DNA of 7,229 nucleotides from SOKG01 sp964449845 (GCA_964449845.1 CAYVES010000127.1:1-7229), one strand, 5' to 3'. Numbered from the stretch's first letter, positions 1-5,853 are shown. Notes: generated by a model from the letters alone, not told the origin. A program made the numbers and translations.

Positions 1-1
1 C

Positions 2-202
2 GAGATCAAGGCCCCCACCCTGGTCATATCTGGGACTACCGACAGGCTGATTCCTGTCGAGAACGCAAGGATTATTGCCTCGAGAATACCCGGCGCCGAG
101 CTCGTCATCTTCGAGGACATGAGCCACGGTTTTCTGTTTGAGGCGCTGAAGAAGGCGAATGAAACTGTCCTCGACTTCTTGCGGCAGCACCGACGCCATT
201 GA
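2..202 (+). CDS. Alpha/beta hydrolase, C-terminal fragment (5' end outside window)
   Basis: The frame is open from the first bases and ends at TGA 200-202, followed directly by an in-frame TAG at 203-205. The 66 visible residues match the C-terminal end of the alpha/beta hydrolase fold. A buried strand (TLVISG) leads into TDRLIP, where D14 of the fragment fits the catalytic acid. A second strand (AELVIF) leads into DMSHGF, where H42 fits the catalytic histidine, and a final helix follows. The nucleophile serine and the whole N-terminal half lie outside the window, so the substrate cannot be judged: an esterase, a C-C hydrolase or a haloperoxidase-like enzyme are all possible. It points the same way as the downstream operon but is separated from it by about 390 non-coding bases and a separate promoter candidate, so it is probably an independent unit. 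Confidence 0.8.
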   Translation, partial: EIKAPTLVISGTTDRLIPVENARIIASRIPGAELVIFEDMSHGFLFEALKKANETVLDFLRQHRRH

Positions 203-310
203 TAGGCATTACTTTGGCCCAGCGCAGAAGAGGTGCAGGTGTTAACCGAGCCCGAGCTCATTATAGCCCCGGACTTGAAGGAGATCGAGCTGTGAGCGAG
301 GTACTCGTAT

Positions 311-400
311 GTCATTGCGAGGAGCAGCAGCGACGAAGCAATCTCAGCGGCAGTCGGGATGGACGGACACACGAGATTGCTTCGCTTCGCTCGCAATGAC
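311..400. repeat. Palindromic repeat A, copy 1 (REP/MITE-like)
   Basis: This is a 90-base imperfect inverted repeat. Outer arms GTCATTGCGAG (311-321) and CTCGCAATGAC (390-400) are exact complements (11 bp). Inner arms CGAAGCAATCTC (334-345) and GAGATTGCTTCG (373-384) are also exact complements (12 bp). The left side has 12 unpaired bases (322-333) between the two stems, the right side 5 (385-389). A related copy lies at 4336-4421. It codes for nothing recognisable and has no transposase, so it would be a non-autonomous palindromic element. Similar GTCATTGCGAG...GCAATC palindromes are familiar to me as dispersed intergenic repeats in several bacterial genomes; that is recall, not a search result. 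Confidence 0.85.
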
Positions 401-446
401 CTGCGAAAACATCCTTGAGATCGAGAGGGAAGATATCGTAGGTATC

Positions 447-478
447 GTAGGCTGGGTGCAGCACTGTGCAACCCACCA
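447..478. repeat. Hairpin repeat B, copy 1
   Basis: This 32-base unit aligns without gaps to 4438-4469. The two share GTAGG, then TGGGTGCAGCAC, then AACCCACCA, and differ at position 452 and in the 5-base block at 465-469. TGGGT (453-457) pairs with ACCCA (471-475), and GCA (458-460) with TGC (467-469), so it is a palindromic hairpin unit. In both spacers it follows repeat A on the same strand, 46 bases after it here and 16 bases after it in the second copy. Confidence 0.8.
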
Positions 479-493
479 GTCTGAAGGTGGGTT
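470..493 (+). terminator. Terminator-like hairpin overlapping repeat B
   Basis: AACCCACC (470-477) and GGTGGGTT (486-493) form a perfect 8-bp stem around an 8-base loop, followed by a short T-rich stretch (TTTCGTTTC, from 492). It could stop transcripts coming from the upstream hydrolase before the promoter at 539. The T run is interrupted and the stem has only moderate GC content, so a role as an intrinsic terminator is uncertain. It may simply be part of the repeat. Its left arm is shared with the repeat B stem, so the two structures exclude each other. Confidence 0.35.
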
Positions 494-538
494 TCGTTTC
501 ACTCCACCGATCCCGCTTATACTCTGAGGGAGAAGATG

Positions 539-567
539 TTATCAAATGAGGGCTCATAGGGTATGAT
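539..567 (+). promoter_or_regulatory. Sigma-70-like promoter candidate for the FrhB-like/iorAB operon
   Basis: A -35 box TTATCA (539-544, 4 of 6 to TTGACA) and a -10 box TATGAT (562-567, 5 of 6 to TATAAT) are separated by exactly 17 bases. Transcription would start around 573-576. That leaves about 20 bases of leader before the ATG at 596 and would exclude the in-frame ATG at 572 as the start. No operator palindrome is evident next to it. Confidence 0.5.
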
Positions 568-582
568 ATAAATGGTGATACC

Positions 583-590
583 AAGGGGGT
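583..590 (+). promoter_or_regulatory. Ribosome binding site deciding the start at 596
   Basis: AAGGGGGT at 583-590 lies 5 bases before ATG 596. The alternative in-frame ATG at 572 has no purine-rich site before it, and the sequence there looks like a -10 box. This favours 596 and removes eight residues (MVIPRGLS) from the longest reading. Confidence 0.65.
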
Positions 591-595
591 TATCG

Positions 596-1699
596 ATGGA
601 AGCAGCAAAAGGTTGCCTTGATCTGGAAAAAGAGGTTCTCAATGAGGGGCTGTGTACCAGTTGTGGCGCCTGTGTGGAAATCTGTCCCTATATCAAGGTG
701 GTTAAGGATAGGGTGGCGGTAATCGAGCCCTGTGGCATAGCTGAAGGAAAATGCTATGATTTCTGTCCTCGAACGCCCACCGATATCGCTGCCCTGGATC
801 GAAGGATATTTGGCAAGGAGCGCTCCGATTCCTCCCTCGGGTGCTATATATCCATCGAGATGGCGCAGGCAAAGGATAGCGAGACCCGCCGCCGTGCTCA
901 GTATGGGGGAGTTGTTTCCGCCCTTACGACGTATGCCATGGACTTGGGAGAGATAGGAGCCGCCGTGCTCACTAGGCCCTTTGATGGAGGTCTTATGCCG
1001 GCATCGGTGGTGGTGGCAGAAAGCTCTCAGGTGCTGGGATGCGCCGGTTCGAATTACATCGCCTCCGCGACCCTGGCAGGGCTGAATAGGGTGATGAAGC
1101 AGCCGAGGGATGCGATTGGCGTGGTGGGCATCCCGTGCCAGATTCTGGCTCTGAGGAAGATGCAAGCCTCAAAACATGAAACCGGGGCAAAGGGGGTGAA
1201 GCTCGTTATCGGGCTTTTCTGCACCTGGGCATTATCCTATAAGGGGCTCTACGAATTCCTCAGGGGAAAGGTCGATCCCTCACTCATCAAGCGAATCGAC
1301 ATTCCCCCTCCACCAGCCAATATCCTGGTGGTAGATACCGGAGTAGGCTCCATAGAATTCCCCCTGGATGATATCAGGGGGTTCATCAAGCCAACATGCA
1401 GCATCTGCTTTGACATGACCTGCGAGTTCGCTGACATCTCGGTGGGCATGGTGGAGGGAATGGAAGACTGGAACACCTTGATAGTTAGAACCCCGGAGGC
1501 ACAGAGGCTGATTGAGAAGGCAAAGGCGGACGGGATAATTGAAACCAGGCCGCTGGACGAGGTACGCCTGGCCCACCTACGGGAGGCATCCCTGCAGAAG
1601 AAAACGAGGGCCATAAGCGAGATTGTGAAGCGGACAGGCGACGAGAGCTCTCTGTTATATTTGCGCCTGAGCGATGTTGAGAGGAACAAGTTCCTTTAG
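596..1699 (+). CDS. Coenzyme F420 hydrogenase/dehydrogenase beta subunit family protein (FrhB/FdhB-like iron-sulfur flavoprotein)
   Basis: This 367-residue protein matches the FrhB/FdhB family in length and motif order. The N-terminus has a [4Fe-4S] signature, C20-x2-C23-x2-C26-x3-C30-P, then a second cysteine group C46, C53, C57-P. The middle has GIPCQ (178-182) and GLFC (206-209), and the C-terminal part has C268-x2-C271-x-D273-x2-C276 followed by ADISVG (279-284). Known relatives bind FAD and Fe-S clusters and pass electrons to F420 or other acceptors. There is no signal peptide or membrane segment, so it should be cytosolic. It is the first gene of an operon: its TAG stop overlaps the Shine-Dalgarno site of iorA, with 9 bases between the genes. 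Being placed with iorAB suggests that it exchanges electrons with that oxidoreductase or its ferredoxin (inference). The acceptor cannot be read from sequence. An upstream ATG at 572 is the alternative start. Confidence 0.9.
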   Translation: MEAAKGCLDLEKEVLNEGLCTSCGACVEICPYIKVVKDRVAVIEPCGIAEGKCYDFCPRTPTDIAALDRRIFGKERSDSSLGCYISIEMAQAKDSETRRRAQYGGVVSALTTYAMDLGEIGAAVLTRPFDGGLMPASVVVAESSQVLGCAGSNYIASATLAGLNRVMKQPRDAIGVVGIPCQILALRKMQASKHETGAKGVKLVIGLFCTWALSYKGLYEFLRGKVDPSLIKRIDIPPPPANILVVDTGVGSIEFPLDDIRGFIKPTCSICFDMTCEFADISVGMVEGMEDWNTLIVRTPEAQRLIEKAKADGIIETRPLDEVRLAHLREASLQKKTRAISEIVKRTGDESSLLYLRLSDVERNKFL

Positions 1700-1708
1700 G
1701 AGTTTGAG

Positions 1709-3610
1709 ATGTCAACACTAACTATAGACCAGCCAGGTCGCAGTGTGCTCATGATGGGCAATGAAGCCATCGCCCGGGGAGCCATCGAAGCGGGGGTTGA
1801 CTTCTGCGCCGCCTATCCCGGCACCCCGTCCTCAGAGATTCCGGAATCTTTGGCCCGTGTAGCGGAGCATTTCGGTTTATACGTCGAATGGTCTACCAAC
1901 GAGATGGTGGCCCTGGAGGTGGCGGCAGCAGCTTCCCTCTCCGGGCTGAGGGCCATCGTGGCCATGAAACAGAACGGGGTCAACGTGTGCTCGGATTTCC
2001 TGCTGACGGTCAACCTAACAGGCACCAAGGGCGGCCTCGTCTTTGTCGCCTGCGATGACCCCTCAGCGATATCCAGCTCCAATGAACAGGACAGCCGAAA
2101 TTTCGCCAGGTTTGCCGACCTGCCCCTCCTGGAGCCGGCAACCTTTCAGGAGGCCAAGGATATGACCAGGTGGGCCTTCGAGCTATCGGAGAGGCTCGGG
2201 CTGCCCTGCATGATGAGGAGTGTCACCAGGCTGTCCCATAGCAGAGGCAATGTCAAGCTCGCCGAGATCCCCGAGAGGGAAAGGTCGGCCCGCTTTGAAG
2301 GAGTCTACATCGCCGGCGCCTTTGTCTCAGCGCAGCACGCTGCACTGCATCAGAAATTGGAACGGGCCCGAGAGGAGTTTGAGGGATCGGAGTTCAACTG
2401 GTACGTTGGCCCAGAGGAGGCAAAGTTTGTCATAGTCACCAGCGGCAGCGGCTGGTTCTACTCGCGGGAAGCGGTGGCAGCGCTGGGGCTCGATGCGGAG
2501 GTCGGCATTCTCAAAATAGGGACAACGTGGCCCCTACCTGAGAGATTCATCATTGCCCACTTGAAGCAGGCCACTGAGATACTTGTCGTTGAGGAGACAG
2601 ATCCCTTCCTGGAGCAGAACATAAAGGTTCTCCTGGCGGAGCAGGCGAAGACGTTGGGGCCAATTGAGGTCTATGGAGCCAGGACAGGGCATCTCCCAGG
2701 GTTTGGGGACATAAATCAAGACAAGGTAGCCAAGGCCTTGGCCAACATCAAGGGGCTGGAATATCGGACTAGGGATGAGGGATATGCCAAGAGGGCAAGT
2801 GAGCTGGCGCTACCTTCCCTACCCCCCAGGATGCCTACCTTCTGCGCCGGTTGCCCCCATCGAGCATCCCTGTGGGCAATAAAGGCCGCTTTGAAGTTGG
2901 ATGGACGGAACGGATTTGTCACCGGCGACATCGGTTGCTACGCCCTTGGTGCAGGCCCGGCGGGTTTCTTTCAACTGAAGACCATTCATTGTATGGGGGC
3001 TGGAACCGGGCTGGCCAGCGGATTTGGCAAGCTAGGTCAGTTTGGCTTCGACCAACCGGTGGTCGCTGTGTGCGGCGACTCTACCTTCTTTCATGCTGCC
3101 ATCCCCGGCCTTATCAATGCCCGGTTCAACAACAGCAATATGCTGATGGTGGTGCTGGACAACGGCGGAACGGCGATGACCGGCTTTCAGCCCCATCCCG
3201 GCACAGGGTACGATGCCTTGGGCAGGCCAGCGCCGGTAGTGGAGATCGAGGAGGTCTGTAAAGCCATCGGTGTGGAGGTTAAGGTAAGGGATCCCTTCGA
3301 GGTGGATCAGGCTATAGAGGACCTTTATGACTTGCTTCAGGACGATGGCGTCAAGGTGATGGTCTTCCGCAGGAGGTGCCACCTCGTCGAGTTCAAAGAG
3401 AAGGGGAAGAAAAGGGTCTTCGTCGATTCAGAAAAGTGCATTGGTGATGATTGTGGCTGCGCCCGGTTCTGCAGCAGGGTCTTCAATTGCCCCGGCATAA
3501 TCTGGGACGCCGAGGCAAAGAAGGCGATGATAGACGAGGTTGTGTGCACCGGCTGCGGAGTTTGCGCCACGCTGTGCCCGAGGGGGGCGATCGTCGTTGA
3601 AGGGGGATAA
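1709..3610 (+). CDS. iorA: Indolepyruvate:ferredoxin oxidoreductase, alpha subunit
   Basis: IorA (633 residues, normal length) is the thiamine-diphosphate subunit that decarboxylates aryl pyruvates to aryl-acetyl-CoA and reduces ferredoxin; it works with IorB in the cytosol. Domains in order: an N-terminal pyrimidine-binding domain with GNEAIARGAIEAGV (17-30), YPGTPSSE (36-43), STNE with the conserved E65, MKQNGVNV (87-94) and NEQDSR (126-131); a middle domain; a diphosphate-binding domain with FCAGCPHR (378-385), GDIGCY (406-411), GDS (456-458) and DNGGTAMTG (484-492); and a C-terminal double ferredoxin domain. The first cluster has cysteines 577, 582, 584, 588 and 594 in unusual spacing; the second is the classic C613-x2-C616-x2-C619-x3-C623-P. 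ATG 1709 follows TAGGAG (1697-1702) by 6 bases. The substrate could be phenylpyruvate, hydroxyphenylpyruvate or another 2-oxoacid rather than indolepyruvate. The family call is firm. Confidence 0.95.
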   Translation: MSTLTIDQPGRSVLMMGNEAIARGAIEAGVDFCAAYPGTPSSEIPESLARVAEHFGLYVEWSTNEMVALEVAAAASLSGLRAIVAMKQNGVNVCSDFLLTVNLTGTKGGLVFVACDDPSAISSSNEQDSRNFARFADLPLLEPATFQEAKDMTRWAFELSERLGLPCMMRSVTRLSHSRGNVKLAEIPERERSARFEGVYIAGAFVSAQHAALHQKLERAREEFEGSEFNWYVGPEEAKFVIVTSGSGWFYSREAVAALGLDAEVGILKIGTTWPLPERFIIAHLKQATEILVVEETDPFLEQNIKVLLAEQAKTLGPIEVYGARTGHLPGFGDINQDKVAKALANIKGLEYRTRDEGYAKRASELALPSLPPRMPTFCAGCPHRASLWAIKAALKLDGRNGFVTGDIGCYALGAGPAGFFQLKTIHCMGAGTGLASGFGKLGQFGFDQPVVAVCGDSTFFHAAIPGLINARFNNSNMLMVVLDNGGTAMTGFQPHPGTGYDALGRPAPVVEIEEVCKAIGVEVKVRDPFEVDQAIEDLYDLLQDDGVKVMVFRRRCHLVEFKEKGKKRVFVDSEKCIGDDCGCARFCSRVFNCPGIIWDAEAKKAMIDEVVCTGCGVCATLCPRGAIVVEGG

Positions 3611-3613
3611 GAG

Positions 3614-4219
3614 ATGGCTCTTGAAAAGGACCCGCTAAACCTGATTATAACCGGCGTCGGTGGTCAGGGAAACGTCCTGGCTTCCCAGATAGTCGCTTCA
3701 GCCGGCATAAAGGAGGGGCTCTACGTCACCGTGGGGGAGACCTACGGAGCCTCCCAGAGAGGGGGGGCCGTGATGAGCCACATTCGTTTCTCCTCACTGG
3801 CACAATGCAGCCCCCTGATATCTGAGGGGCAGGCGGACATCGTAGTTGGAATGGAGCCCGTGGAAGCATTGCGTGTCGTCGCGGAATTCGGCAACCCCAA
3901 GACCAGGGTCATCGTCAATCCCAGACCTATCTATCCCATCTGGGTCCTCTCCGGCCAAGCCAGGTATCCACCCGTGGAAGAGGTTTTGGGGAAGCTGGAG
4001 GAGCTGGTGGACAGGGTTGAGGTGGTCAGGGTAAGCGAGGACGGGGAGACACCCCTGCCTGCCAATGTGCTCATGATGGGCGCCTTAGCCGCTTCAGGTC
4101 TATTGCCCATTCCCGTCGAATCCTTTGAGGAGGCGATGAAGGAGATACTGGCCCCGAAGGATGTCGAATTGAACCTCCAGGCCTTCAAGAAAGGCGTGGA
4201 GGCGGTTACAAGAGGCTAG
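3614..4219 (+). CDS. iorB: Indolepyruvate:ferredoxin oxidoreductase, beta subunit (gamma-domain type)
   Basis: IorB (201 residues, usual length) is the small partner of IorA and belongs to the pyruvate/ketoisovalerate oxidoreductase gamma-domain family. The opening NLIITGVGGQGNVLASQI (GVGGQG at 14-19) and the block GETYGASQRGGAVMSHIR (41-58) are hallmark motifs. It starts 3 bases after the iorA stop. Its Shine-Dalgarno site AAGGGGG (3600-3606) lies within the end of iorA, so the two are probably translationally coupled for equal subunit amounts. The predicted complex is cytosolic. Its last codons and stop (AGAGGCTAG, 4211-4219) match a 9-base word in the repeats just downstream, which may mean that a repeat reached the 3' end of this gene. 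Confidence 0.93.
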   Translation: MALEKDPLNLIITGVGGQGNVLASQIVASAGIKEGLYVTVGETYGASQRGGAVMSHIRFSSLAQCSPLISEGQADIVVGMEPVEALRVVAEFGNPKTRVIVNPRPIYPIWVLSGQARYPPVEEVLGKLEELVDRVEVVRVSEDGETPLPANVLMMGALAASGLLPIPVESFEEAMKEILAPKDVELNLQAFKKGVEAVTRG

Positions 4220-4244
4220 CCCTTGATGAGGGTGGAATCTTATC

Positions 4245-4318
4245 CCTCTCCCTCGAAGGGAGAGGCTAGAGCCTGTCCTGAGCCCTGGCCTTGGCCAGGC
4301 CCAAGGCTTGTCGAAGGA
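4245..4318. repeat. Repeat C, copy 1 (with internal palindromic insertion)
   Basis: It opens with a hairpin: CCTCTCCC (4245-4252) pairs with GGGAGAGG (4258-4265) over a 5-base loop. After this come CTAGAGCCTGTCCTGAGC (4266-4283) and TTGTCGAAGGA (4308-4318), both shared with copy 2. Between them lie 24 bases (4284-4307) absent from copy 2. These begin with CCTGGCC-TT-GGCCAGG, a perfect 7-bp hairpin with a 2-base loop. The CCTGAGC...TTGTCGAAGG core is one I recall as a dispersed repeat in environmental bacterial genomes. It is not followed by a T tract, so I do not call it a terminator. Confidence 0.8.
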
Positions 4319-4335
4319 AAAGGGTCGAGAAATAT

Positions 4336-4421
4336 GTCGTTGCGAGGAGTGTAACGACGAAGCAATCTCAGCCTCAGATGCGTAAACTGGCACGGGATTG
4401 CCACGCTTCGCTCGCAATGAC
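4336..4421. repeat. Palindromic repeat A, copy 2
   Basis: This is a diverged 86-base relative of 311-400. Outer arms GTCGTTGCGAG (4336-4346) and CTCGCAATGAC (4411-4421) pair with one G-T mismatch. Inner arms GCAATCTC (4362-4369) and GGGATTGC (4394-4401) pair with one more G-T position. The outer and inner arms are largely conserved between copies, while the centre (4371-4393) is unrelated to copy 1. That is the pattern expected if the stem rather than the centre is under selection or defines mobility. Confidence 0.82.
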
Positions 4422-4437
4422 ACCATGGAACAGATTA

Positions 4438-4469
4438 GTAGGGTGGGTGCAGCACGGCGGAACCCACCA
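4438..4469. repeat. Hairpin repeat B, copy 2
   Basis: It matches 447-478 over 32 bases apart from one base (4443) and a short central block. GGTGGGT (4442-4448) pairs with ACCCACC (4462-4468), a 7-bp stem with a 13-base loop. It lies 16 bases after repeat A copy 2, in the same order and orientation as in the first spacer. Confidence 0.8.
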
Positions 4470-4490
4470 ACTGGTCTACGAATTCGAATT

Positions 4491-4540
4491 CCTCTCCCTT
4501 GATGGGAGAGGCTAGAGCCTGTCCTGAGCTTGTCGAAGGA
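4491..4540. repeat. Repeat C, copy 2
   Basis: CCTCTCCC (4491-4498) pairs with GGGAGAGG (4504-4511) around the loop TTGAT, followed by CTAGAGCCTGTCCTGAGC (4512-4529) and TTGTCGAAGGA (4530-4540) with no insertion. It is a direct repeat of copy 1, so the A-B pair lies between two C copies. The repeat ends one base before the larA-like ribosome binding site, so its hairpin would lie in the 5' leader of any transcript reading through. Confidence 0.82.
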
Positions 4541-4555
4541 TGGGGGTGAACAGAG

Positions 4556-5809
4556 ATGACCGCTAATACCGTTAGCGTGCCTCAGCAGGCCTGGTATGAC
4601 AACGACGAGCTTGAGCTCCAATTCCCCTCCTCCTGGGAGCTGACCGTCTGCTATATGAGAGGTCACCACAGGCCCCCGCTGAGCGAAGAAGGATTCCAAG
4701 AGGCATTCGCCAACCCCATAGGCACGAAGCCAATACGAGAGCTTGCCCGCGGCAAGAGCGAGGTGGCGGTCCTGTTCGACGATATGTCAAGGCCCACCAG
4801 GGTGGCCGAAATTGTCCCCTACGTTCTGGAGGAACTGGAGGCTGCTGGTGTCAAAGACGACAGTATTAGATTCATTGCCGCCCTTGGTACCCACGGAGCG
4901 CTTACCCGCGTGGACTTTGTCAAGAAGCTGGGCGAGGCGGTGCTCAGCAGGTTCCCGGTCTACAACCATAATCCTTATGAGAACTGTACCTTCCTAGGTA
5001 ACACCAGCAGGGGGACCCCTCTGGCAATCAACAGCGAGTTCATGGGTTGCGACCTCAAGATCGGCATCGGCTCCATACTTCCTCATCCCCTTACCGGGTT
5101 CAATGGTGGGGGGAAGATCATCCTGCCCGGGGTGGCCTCCATAGATGGCATCGCTCACAACCACGGCACCTTGACAGCGGCGGCTATGGGGAGGGGGGAG
5201 GACATCGGGACATGGATTGGCAAGTTTGAAGAGAACGAGCTGCGTCTTGATGCCGCTGAGGCAGCAAGGATGGCCGGGCTGGACATCAAGATAGACGCCG
5301 TCATAAACGGCCGGGGCGAGACGACAGCCCTCTTTGTCGGCGATCCCACCAGCGGCCATATCGAAGGCGTCAAGCTGGCTAGGGAGGTGTATGCGACACA
5401 GCCCGTTGAGGGCCAGGATATCGCTGTCCTGAATACCTACAGCAAGGGCAGCGAGGCATTTCTCGCCCTTCCTTTGAGTTCGCGGTTACTCCAGGGGGGC
5501 GCAGGGGATTTGGTGCTTATCGCCAATGCGCCTGAGGGCCAGGTGACCCACTATCTCGCGGGAGGCTTCGGCAAAAAGACAGGCGGCAGGTTCTGGTTTC
5601 CCCGAACGTCTATGCCGCCAAATGTAAAAAGGCTCATCGTATTTACTGGCTACATCGACATAGCAGGCGGCGACTGGCTGGCAGCGCGCGAGTCCATCGT
5701 CTGGGCAAAGACATGGCCCGAGGTGCTGGAATTGCTCACAGAAACCCACGGCGACAGCGCAAGGGTGGCGGTAGTCCCCGATGCCACGATGCAGTATTTC
5801 GCAGAGTAA
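4556..5809 (+). CDS. larA: LarA-family nickel-dependent alpha-hydroxyacid racemase/epimerase (DUF2088)
   Basis: This 417-residue protein matches the LarA family, which uses a nickel-pincer nucleotide cofactor to invert 2-hydroxyacids by hydride transfer. Catalytic positions known from Lactobacillus plantarum LarA can be followed: DDMSRPTR (75-82; D76 and R79 fit D72 and R75), H113 in GTHG (H108), H177 in LPHPLTGF (H174), K187 in GGGKIILPG (K184, cofactor attachment) and H203 in HNHG (H200, nickel ligand). The K-to-H spacing of 16 is the same. ATG 4556 follows GGGGGTGA (4542-4549) by 6 bases. The protein is cytosolic. Its substrate need not be lactate, since the family includes enzymes for other hydroxyacids. 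The cofactor genes larB, larC and larE are not in this window. Lying downstream of iorAB, it may supply or remove the hydroxyacid form of the IorAB substrate (inference). The gene symbol is meant at family level. Confidence 0.92.
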   Translation: MTANTVSVPQQAWYDNDELELQFPSSWELTVCYMRGHHRPPLSEEGFQEAFANPIGTKPIRELARGKSEVAVLFDDMSRPTRVAEIVPYVLEELEAAGVKDDSIRFIAALGTHGALTRVDFVKKLGEAVLSRFPVYNHNPYENCTFLGNTSRGTPLAINSEFMGCDLKIGIGSILPHPLTGFNGGGKIILPGVASIDGIAHNHGTLTAAAMGRGEDIGTWIGKFEENELRLDAAEAARMAGLDIKIDAVINGRGETTALFVGDPTSGHIEGVKLAREVYATQPVEGQDIAVLNTYSKGSEAFLALPLSSRLLQGGAGDLVLIANAPEGQVTHYLAGGFGKKTGGRFWFPRTSMPPNVKRLIVFTGYIDIAGGDWLAARESIVWAKTWPEVLELLTETHGDSARVAVVPDATMQYFAE

Positions 5810-5839
5810 GCGGTAGGGAGAGTAGGGGGAGTGCGACCC

Positions 5840-5847
5840 GGAGGAGG
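5840..5847 (+). promoter_or_regulatory. Strong ribosome binding site selecting a GTG start
   Basis: GGAGGAGG (5840-5847) lies 6 bases before GTG 5854. It is the best Shine-Dalgarno site in the window. It decides the start against longer readings of the same frame, which begin inside the larA-like gene at 5713. Confidence 0.8.
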
Positions 5848-5853
5848 AAACAG

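Larger units (their letters stand above)
203..595. other. Non-coding spacer between hydrolase and redox operon
   Basis: This 393-base stretch has no convincing gene. Short open frames here overlap palindromic repeats and lack family resemblance. It holds repeat A (311-400), repeat B (447-478), a second hairpin overlapping B (470-493), a promoter candidate (539-567) and the ribosome binding site of the next gene (583-590). In 203-310 I see no structured element. The only oddity there is a short acidic open frame (206-295) in phase with the upstream hydrolase, after its double stop. Confidence 0.7.
4220..4555. other. Repeat-packed spacer between iorB and larA-like gene
   Basis: This 336-base stretch has no credible gene; the open frames here run through palindromes. 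It contains a possible remnant of repeat C at its left edge, C copy 1 (4245-4318), A copy 2 (4336-4421), B copy 2 (4438-4469), a 12-base palindrome GAATTCGAATTC (4480-4491), C copy 2 (4491-4540) and the larA-like ribosome binding site (4542-4549). I see no clear promoter or T-tailed terminator, so whether transcription continues from iorB into the next gene is open. Confidence 0.75.

Noticed and set aside
206..295. Short acidic open frame in phase with the hydrolase, after its double stop, possibly starting at GTG 233 or 239
   Set aside because: It has no ribosome binding site at a proper distance, at most about 29 residues, and no family resemblance. It could be a decayed gene end but there is nothing to support that.
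311..478. CRISPR array
   Set aside because: The repeats are palindromic elements of different families occurring twice each, with no regular spacers.
572..595. Longer start (ATG 572) for the FrhB-like protein
   Set aside because: No Shine-Dalgarno site precedes it and a likely -10 box lies 5 bases upstream, so transcription probably begins at or after it.
309..608. Open frames on both strands across 309-608
   Set aside because: They run through the palindromic repeats and the promoter region, lack ribosome binding sites and have low-complexity products typical of repeats.
4100..4699. 199-codon minus-strand open frame spanning the end of iorB, the spacer and the start of the larA-like gene
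   Set aside because: It crosses two well-supported genes on the other strand and the palindromic repeats; its product looks like translated repeat sequence.
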